Source: Burkholderiales bacterium
GTDB taxonomy: Bacteria; Pseudomonadota; Gammaproteobacteria; Burkholderiales; UBA11063
Length of the DNA stretch: 9,670 bases
Direction of reading: 5' to 3'
NCBI GenBank assembly: GCA_026461645.1
Contig: JAPJMP010000093.1
Span: 1-9,670, forward strand
Shown here piece after piece: positions 1-4,523 of the stretch. The notes beneath the pieces were generated by a model that saw only the letters and a list, made by a program, of their open reading frames with translations, did not search any database and was not told the origin of the DNA. The translations under genes were made by a program, and so were the position numbers. Position 1 is the first letter of the stretch, and every line of letters begins with the position of its first letter.

Positions 1-12
1 AGTTTACGTCAT
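1..12 (+). repeat. Iteron copy 1 (truncated by window edge)
   Basis: The 12 bases AGTTTACGTCAT match the 3' part of the iteron exactly. The 5' part (TTATTCT) would lie outside the window. It stands 150 bp before copy 2 in the same orientation. Confidence 0.7.
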
Positions 13-112
13 GGAATAATGTAATTTATATCAAAATATCCTAAATAATATGAAAAATTTATCCTTAATTAAGCATATTTAGTCTTGATTATAAAATTTT
101 CGTTGAAAACCT

Positions 113-129
113 TTAAAATTCATCATGAA
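113..129 (+). repeat. 17-bp repeat B, copy 1
   Basis: TTAAAATTCATCATGAA, matched at 274-290 with one difference. It contains the perfect dyad TTCAT-C-ATGAA (119-129) and ends 14 bp before iteron copy 2. A second protein-binding site in the origin is plausible; the ligand is unknown. Confidence 0.6.
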
Positions 130-143
130 ATACTTAAAAAGTA

Positions 144-161
144 TTATTCTAGTTTACGTCA
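144..161 (+). repeat. Iteron copy 2
   Basis: Exact copy of TTATTCTAGTTTACGTCA. It differs from the other copies only in the following base (C, not T). It starts 31 bp before copy 3, close to three helical turns, so Rep bound to both would sit on the same DNA face. Confidence 0.85.
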
Positions 162-174
162 CAAGCTTTTTGCT

Positions 175-192
175 TTATTCTAGTTTACGTCA
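175..192 (+). repeat. Iteron copy 3
   Basis: Exact 18-bp copy. Its last two bases begin a perfect palindrome (191-205) that repeats the TAGTTTA core of the iteron. It lies 117 bp before copy 4, with an A+T-rich tract between. Confidence 0.85.
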
Positions 193-205
193 TAGTTTAA
201 CTATG
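191..205. repeat. Perfect palindrome abutting iteron 3
   Basis: CATAGTT-T-AACTATG has two perfect 7-bp arms around one base. The left arm overlaps the end of iteron 3 and carries part of the iteron core (TAGTTTA). It may be an operator or a dimer-binding variant of the iteron, as seen in other iteron plasmids where Rep dimers bind inverted half-iterons. Confidence 0.5.
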
Positions 206-250
206 TTTATCTTATTTACCATCAAAAAATTTAAAATAATTTAAAAAAAA

Positions 251-280
251 TTGACGTATCTTAGTTTATAGTGTTAAAAT
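251..280 (+). promoter_or_regulatory. Predicted rep promoter
   Basis: TTGACG (251-256) and TAAAAT (275-280) are separated by 18 bp. A TG dinucleotide at 272-273 gives an extended -10. The predicted start is near 287, leaving a leader of about 35 nt that contains iteron 4. Each hexamer matches the sigma70 consensus at 5 of 6 positions. The -10 overlaps repeat B. Confidence 0.6.
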
Positions 281-290
281 TCACCATGAA
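274..290 (+). repeat. 17-bp repeat B, copy 2
   Basis: TTAAAATTCACCATGAA, 16 of 17 bases identical to 113-129. It overlaps the predicted -10 element and start point of rep and ends one base before iteron copy 4, so a protein bound here would compete directly with RNA polymerase. Confidence 0.6.
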
Positions 291-291
291 C

Positions 292-309
292 TTATTCTAG
301 TTTACGTCA
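292..309 (+). repeat. Iteron copy 4, in the rep leader
   Basis: Exact 18-bp copy placed between the predicted rep transcription start (about 287) and the rep Shine-Dalgarno sequence (313-317). Rep binding here would block transcription or early elongation of its own gene, the usual autoregulatory layout of iteron plasmids. The autorepression is inferred from position. Confidence 0.85.
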
Positions 310-321
310 TATGAGGGTAAA

Positions 322-2088
322 ATGTCCGAAAATACTGATATTGTTGATTATGATCTAGATGATAACAGGGGAGGCTCTTTAATAGAGACTGTACCTGTTG
401 ATCTAAATATTATAGAATTACCCTTGTTTACTAAGTCAATTCATCCAATCAAAAATGAAGTCACTTATATATTATCAAAAAACAGGAATGCAAGAATATC
501 AATAGTTCCAGCAAGTGGTGGTTGTCAGCCAAATTCTTTTGATAAAAAGATATATTTATCATTAGTTCAGATAGCTAAAAAAATACAAGAAGAGTATGGC
601 AGTAATTCTATACCTGAAGAGATTTGTACTACATTTTATGAAATTGGAAAGTATGCTAAATTGTCTCGGTCTGGTAGTAATCGGCAGAAAATTTTTGATT
701 CTCTTTCTAAATTAAAGTCAACCCAATACAATTTTTGGAATTGTTTTTATAATCCTAGCATAGAGGATAAGATAGAGTCATATTATGCTTCTAGCTTTAT
801 CAATGACATACTTATACTAAAAGTCGCTAGTATACAAAAGAATCCTGATCATAAATTTTATAAATTTGTAAAATCAAAGCCAAGTTCTGTGTTTGTTAGG
901 CAACAAGGTTCTTCAGATGCAGAAGTAGTTGTTATAACATTGCATCATTTTTTTCTTGATAACTTAGTCCATAAAAAGGGACATTTGTTGCATCGTAGAG
1001 AAGATATTGAAAAATTAATGACAACAGATACTACAAAAATGGATATTTACTTATTTGCTGAGAAAAATAGAAGTTGGCTTAATGGTGATGAGTATAAAAA
1101 TGGGTTGACAATAAACAATAGATTTTATAAACAAAATCAAATTATACGATTATCTGCAAGGAAAATAGCAGCTCATTTACCTTTGAATTTTAAGCCAACT
1201 GGAGTTCCAAAGTCTTGCAAAATTATTTATGATGCTTTATGTTTTTTAAAGGAAAAATCTTTAATTGCAGATTTTATTGAATACAAGAGTGATGGACTTG
1301 AGATTCTAAAATCTAATATTAAGGAACGAGGCATTAATGATGATTGGGTATTATCTGCTAAATTTGATAATACATTAGCAAATACTGAATATGAGATATT
1401 TTTTGATTGGTTAAGAGATGAAAATCATCTATTAAATAGGGTTACTGAGATTGTTGGCATTGAAGATAAAGAGTGTGATGATAGTGTAGAATACGATAGT
1501 ATTCTAAATAAAATCTGTGAAAAAGTAAAAGATAGAATTAGCCCAAAAACCATGAGAATTATCAATGAGTACTACCAATTGAAAGGGATACATTATGTTG
1601 TTGGTTCAATTAATTATGCATATAAAAATTCAACCAAAAATTTTGAGAAGTATTTAGTAGATACAATGAATGGGAACTGGGCTACTGAAGAAATTAATAA
1701 GCTTATTAATGAAGAGAAGCGAGATCAGGAAGCAACCATAAAATTGCAACAACAACTTGAAAAACAACAGGCAGATGAAAGGGCTCGTGTACAGTTGGCA
1801 AAGGAAGCGGAGGCATTTTTTAAGGAGCTTGAAAAGAAATGGAAATCTCTAAGTAGCAAAGAACATAATCGTGAAAAATTTGAAAAAATAGAAAATAAAG
1901 CAAGTTTATTTTATAAAAAGAATTTCAGTGAAAATAAGAAATTTTCACTTGAATGTGTGCAACTTTCAATTTTTGCTATACTTTTAAATAAAGATAATAT
2001 TAAATACGTAGAACCGGTCATTAAACTTCTAATGGCAACTAGTAGTAGTGGTTCTTATATCCCTCAAGATGTAGAGTTTACAGATTAA
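322..2088 (+). CDS. Plasmid replication initiator protein, RPA/RepA-like
   Basis: This 588-aa protein is most likely the iteron-binding initiator that opens the origin just upstream. Its N-terminal half follows the pattern of the 'replication initiator protein A' (RPA) family as I know it: an E-L-P-L-F stretch at residues 32-36, a basic, beta-rich segment with I-x-I-V-P (59-63), F-D-K at 73-75, and an S-L-x-K-L-K-S-T helix end at 127-134. Residues 428-460 carry the tail typical of large Rep proteins, a Y-x-x-x-N...Y-L followed by an N-W motif. A strongly charged, Gln/Glu/Lys-rich coiled coil follows at about 460-525. The ATG at 322 is preceded by GAGGG (313-317) at close spacing. Iteron 4 in the leader suggests autorepression. 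The gene meets the next one tail to tail with a 4-bp overlap. Family assignment is from motif pattern only; iterons make the initiator role quite secure. Confidence 0.8.
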   Translation: MSENTDIVDYDLDDNRGGSLIETVPVDLNIIELPLFTKSIHPIKNEVTYILSKNRNARISIVPASGGCQPNSFDKKIYLSLVQIAKKIQEEYGSNSIPEEICTTFYEIGKYAKLSRSGSNRQKIFDSLSKLKSTQYNFWNCFYNPSIEDKIESYYASSFINDILILKVASIQKNPDHKFYKFVKSKPSSVFVRQQGSSDAEVVVITLHHFFLDNLVHKKGHLLHRREDIEKLMTTDTTKMDIYLFAEKNRSWLNGDEYKNGLTINNRFYKQNQIIRLSARKIAAHLPLNFKPTGVPKSCKIIYDALCFLKEKSLIADFIEYKSDGLEILKSNIKERGINDDWVLSAKFDNTLANTEYEIFFDWLRDENHLLNRVTEIVGIEDKECDDSVEYDSILNKICEKVKDRISPKTMRIINEYYQLKGIHYVVGSINYAYKNSTKNFEKYLVDTMNGNWATEEINKLINEEKRDQEATIKLQQQLEKQQADERARVQLAKEAEAFFKELEKKWKSLSSKEHNREKFEKIENKASLFYKKNFSENKKFSLECVQLSIFAILLNKDNIKYVEPVIKLLMATSSSGSYIPQDVEFTD

Positions 2089-2723
2089 GTAAGGGCTACT
2101 GATTGCATATCTTCATCAACAATTATACGTACTGCGTTCCCGATAACATTTGCGGAGCTTCCAGGAATTTCAAAAACATTATTATTTTCAACATTTCTTA
2201 TCATTAATTGGTTATTACTTATACTTTCCAACTTTCCAAAGATTATGTTATCCTTATTTTTAAAGATAGAATAATAGCCAATTATGATTTTATCCTCAGG
2301 TTTTATAATAAAAGTTGCTATTTTATATGGACAGTTATTATTTTCATTCTCAATATTTATTGCAAATGCATTAGTATGTACAAATTTTTCCGAAAGAATC
2401 ATTCTTTCATGGTTTACGAATTGTGCAGGGTGATTAATAAATGATTCAGCTTCATTTAATCCGATTAATGGTACATATTGTGGTACATGTGGGCAACTAA
2501 GTAAGTCAGATATTTCAACGTTAAAATAATCCGCTATTGGTTTTAATGAAGTTTGAAAATACAATTGATTTTCTGTATCATACATTATTCTACGTAATAG
2601 CATGTATTTAATGCCCACAATTTTAGCAAATTCAGGTAATTTAACATCAAGTTGAGACATTTTTCTAACTATGTTAGCTCTCAAATTTTCTAATTCATCA
2701 GCATTTGACCTGTGTTTTATCAT
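2085..2723 (-). CDS. XRE-family transcriptional regulator with S24 (LexA/CI-like) C-terminal fold
   Basis: This 212-aa protein has the two-part layout of CI/LexA-like repressors. Residues about 15-76 form an XRE-type helix-turn-helix, ending in the typical I-A-D-Y-F-N-V...I-S-D-L-L pattern (63-75). Residues about 82-203 look like an S24 peptidase fold: V-P-L-I-G at the start, A-F-A-I-N-I at 119-124, P-E-D-K-I-I-I where active members have the G-D segment (142-148), and V-I-G-N-A-V at the end. The G-D-S-M serine motif is not visible; an N/E-rich segment with Cys131 stands in its place. Self-cleavage is therefore unlikely, and the domain probably serves for dimerisation. The gene is divergent from the OB-fold/mobilisation operon and convergent with rep, so it is well placed to repress the operon and/or itself. 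Its own SD is weak (AAGAATAAG-like). The SOS link usual for active S24 repressors should not be assumed. Confidence 0.75.
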   Translation of the reverse strand: MIKHRSNADELENLRANIVRKMSQLDVKLPEFAKIVGIKYMLLRRIMYDTENQLYFQTSLKPIADYFNVEISDLLSCPHVPQYVPLIGLNEAESFINHPAQFVNHERMILSEKFVHTNAFAINIENENNNCPYKIATFIIKPEDKIIIGYYSIFKNKDNIIFGKLESISNNQLMIRNVENNNVFEIPGSSANVIGNAVRIIVDEDMQSVALT

Positions 2724-2768
2724 CGTTTTGCTTATTCTTACAAGACTGTTAATTGGGTATTCGACTAG

Positions 2769-2777
2769 ATTATACCA
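2769..2777 (-). promoter_or_regulatory. Predicted promoter (extended -10) of the XRE/S24-like regulator gene
   Basis: On the minus strand this reads TGG-TATAAT, a perfect -10 with an extended TG motif. No good -35 is seen at 16-18 bp, which extended -10 promoters tolerate. The start would be near 2762, giving a leader of about 39 nt before the ATG at 2723. Confidence 0.55.
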
Positions 2778-2832
2778 TGTTTTATGAATTTATAAGCTAA
2801 GCAGTAATAAATATTAATATAACTTAAAAAAC

Positions 2833-2861
2833 TTTACATATTACAGACTTTAGGATATAAT
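2833..2861 (+). promoter_or_regulatory. Predicted strong sigma70-type promoter of the mobilisation operon
   Basis: TTTACA (2833-2838), a 17-bp spacer and TATAAT (2856-2861) match the consensus at 11 of 12 positions with ideal spacing. The start would be near 2868, about 30 nt before the ATG at 2899. It is back to back with the regulator promoter, so one operator between them could control both. I found no clear perfect operator in the A/T-rich gap. Confidence 0.75.
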
Positions 2862-2898
2862 CTTACCTTGGAAATTTATTGTTTGTGAGGTGCTTGAA

Positions 2899-3813
2899 AT
2901 GTTAAAAATTAGTGATATGAGATATAAACAAATTTGGCAAAAATGGAATGACTTTTTAAATATTAGTTTTTTATCTGGGTTTGTTGAAAATATACGCACT
3001 ATAAATGGGCGAATATTTTTTGATCTTCGACAGACGGCATTCATTTCTCATGGGCTAAAAGTAGTACTCGATAAAGGTATTTATCTTCCAGCAGCCATTA
3101 TTGAAGGTGCTCCAGTTAAAATATATACACGATTACAACAAGATGTTGAATGTGAGTATAAGTCCTTGATTCTCAGACCGATCTATTGTGCCAGAGCTTC
3201 ATTACATGAAATACCTTCAGAAAACAATTTTTTATCTATAGGAAGAGATTCAAAGCATAAAATAATTAATCCGTATGTTACTCTGGATCAATTATCTGAT
3301 ATGTCTCGTCAGAAACAGCATAACCATGTGAAAAAATTTCAAAATAATATTGAAGTAGCTGGATTTGTACGTGCTAAAAAAAGAGTTGCTGACGATTGTA
3401 CTGAGTTTGATATTTGGAATCAGAAAGATAGAATATTACCTGTCCGAATATATGGAAAAGGTAGTATTTTGAATCATGATGCTCTAAAACTGTTGCGACC
3501 AATAAAGTTACAGGGCAGGGTAGAGGTAAAAGAAATTATGATTAATGAGCAGCCACAAAAGCAAATTTATATTAGAGCTGAAAATATTGTACATCCCTTA
3601 ATTGGTAAGGAAATCCCTAAGGATGCGCCACAATGGTATCTAGATGCTGTAGATGATTTAAAAAATGCGGCAACAGGTCATATAAAGATAAAAGATACCG
3701 GGATTGTCCAAGAAGAAATTGAAAATAACCCAGTTATTGATGAAACAGAATTGTCAGATGATAACTTGCCGAAAGACTTATTTAAATCAGATGAAGAAAT
3801 TAGATTTGAATAA
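2899..3813 (+). CDS. Tandem OB-fold, SSB-like DNA-binding protein
   Basis: I chose the ATG at 2899 (304 aa) over the in-frame GTG at 2890 because GAGGTG (2887-2892) sits 6 bases before it as a good SD and would overlap the GTG. Two beta-rich segments resemble OB folds. One is at about 22-100 (F-L-S-G-F-V-E...I-F-F-D-L). A clearer one is at about 150-232, with the order I-E-V-A-G-F-V, F-D-I-W, I-L-P-V-R-I-Y-G, L-x-L-Q-G-R-V-E-V typical of SSB-like proteins. The C-terminal 35 residues are acidic and end in D-E-E-I-R-F-E, resembling the partner-binding tip of bacterial SSB (D-D-D-I-P-F). A role in coating or guiding single-stranded DNA during replication or transfer is inferred. It opens the operon; the next gene begins 23 bases later. 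It is not a standard ssb: it is longer and has two candidate OB units. Confidence 0.55.
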   Translation: MLKISDMRYKQIWQKWNDFLNISFLSGFVENIRTINGRIFFDLRQTAFISHGLKVVLDKGIYLPAAIIEGAPVKIYTRLQQDVECEYKSLILRPIYCARASLHEIPSENNFLSIGRDSKHKIINPYVTLDQLSDMSRQKQHNHVKKFQNNIEVAGFVRAKKRVADDCTEFDIWNQKDRILPVRIYGKGSILNHDALKLLRPIKLQGRVEVKEIMINEQPQKQIYIRAENIVHPLIGKEIPKDAPQWYLDAVDDLKNAATGHIKIKDTGIVQEEIENNPVIDETELSDDNLPKDLFKSDEEIRFE

Positions 3814-3836
3814 TAATTTTTTAGCGGTAGATACTT

Positions 3837-4517
3837 ATGGTTCAACAATTATATGGAGGGATAGAGTGGAATGCGGATATAAGTATAACGTCTGATGGAT
3901 CATATAACGAATATGAAAACATGGCATATGCCTTTGGGCATGAAAATCGTGGGACTTATATAGAGTTTGATACAGAACGAGAGTTACTTGCTTTTAAGTT
4001 ATTAAGAAAACATGTAGTTGCAACATTTGAAACTAATGTGAAAGTGAAATATAGGCATGATAGTGTAAATTTTTGTTTTAGCCGGTCAAAAACTATAATG
4101 TTTGGTGAAGATGAGATACAAACATTTGAAACTTTATCTGATATATGTGATATTTCACCCAGTTTATTGAGGATGAGGCTGTCATATGAATTATATATTA
4201 GAAAAATAAAATACGATTTAGGATTACTTGCTTTAACCTCCGCCTTGCCAGATGAGATCATAGCAGAAATTTTATGGAGTAGCAAGTCTTTCATTATTGT
4301 TGAAGTTGCAACTTTTATCTACCAAAATCCTTCAGTATCAGTTGATATAATTGTTTGTAGATTTAGCTCCTACGATCCAGATGTCATCACTGGTTTGATA
4401 AATAATTTGGAGGAAAATAATTATATTGGGATTCATAATAATCAATGCTACTTTATTGGGCGCAATCCGTATAAAACCAATATGCGTTGCCGATGGGCAA
4501 AAATATGGGATTTTTGA
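3837..4517 (+). CDS. Hypothetical protein with C-terminal winged-helix character
   Basis: I do not recognise this 226-aa protein. Residues about 95-125 (L-S-D-I-C-D-I-S-P-S-L-L-R-x-R) could form a helix-turn-helix. Residues about 152-208 have the helix-helix-helix-wing pattern of a winged helix (V-A-T-F-I-Y-Q-N...I-T-G-L-I-N-N-L-E-E-N-N-Y-I-G-I...Y-F-I-G). Residues about 38-90 are predicted mixed alpha/beta with no known motif. No signal peptide or membrane segment is seen, so it is probably cytoplasmic. The ATG at 3837 has only a weak SD; an in-frame ATG at 3921 is an alternative. It lies 23 bases after the OB-fold gene and 6 bases before the HD-protein gene, so it is almost surely co-transcribed and probably an accessory DNA-binding factor (inference). 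Confidence 0.6.
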   Translation: MVQQLYGGIEWNADISITSDGSYNEYENMAYAFGHENRGTYIEFDTERELLAFKLLRKHVVATFETNVKVKYRHDSVNFCFSRSKTIMFGEDEIQTFETLSDICDISPSLLRMRLSYELYIRKIKYDLGLLALTSALPDEIIAEILWSSKSFIIVEVATFIYQNPSVSVDIIVCRFSSYDPDVITGLINNLEENNYIGIHNNQCYFIGRNPYKTNMRCRWAKIWDF

Positions 4518-4523
4518 GTTAAA

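Larger units (their letters stand above)
1..321. other. Iteron-type replication origin region upstream of rep
   Basis: This non-coding stretch carries all the hallmarks of an iteron origin next to its initiator gene. It contains three full copies and one truncated copy of an 18-bp direct repeat, a separate 17-bp repeat present twice, a perfect 7-bp-arm palindrome, and a very A+T-rich tract (about 206-250) that would suit duplex opening. The rep promoter lies inside it. I see no convincing 9/9 DnaA box. The nearest match, around 59-67, is only 7/9. The origin may extend left of the window, because the first iteron is cut by the edge. The initiator gene that follows supports the assignment; origin activity itself is inferred. 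Confidence 0.75.

Noticed and set aside
59..67. DnaA box candidate TTATCCTTA
   Set aside because: Only 7 of 9 positions match TTATCCACA, too weak to call.
220..232. IHF-like site in the A+T-rich part of the origin
   Set aside because: It matches only 11 of the 13 consensus positions, which is expected in DNA this AT-rich.
1..309. CRISPR array
   Set aside because: The direct repeats are few, unevenly spaced (150, 31, 117 bp) and next to a rep gene; iterons explain them.
2208..2444. Plus-strand frame of 78 codons inside the repressor gene
   Set aside because: It is antisense to the well-supported XRE/S24-like gene and shows no domain or good SD.
2850..3044. Minus-strand frame across the OB-fold gene start and its promoter
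   Set aside because: It overlaps the strong rightward promoter and the start of the OB-fold gene and has no recognisable protein features.
3956..4294. Minus-strand frame of 112 codons within the 226-aa gene
   Set aside because: Antisense shadow of a gene that fits the operon by strand and spacing; Ser/Leu-rich composition typical of antisense frames.
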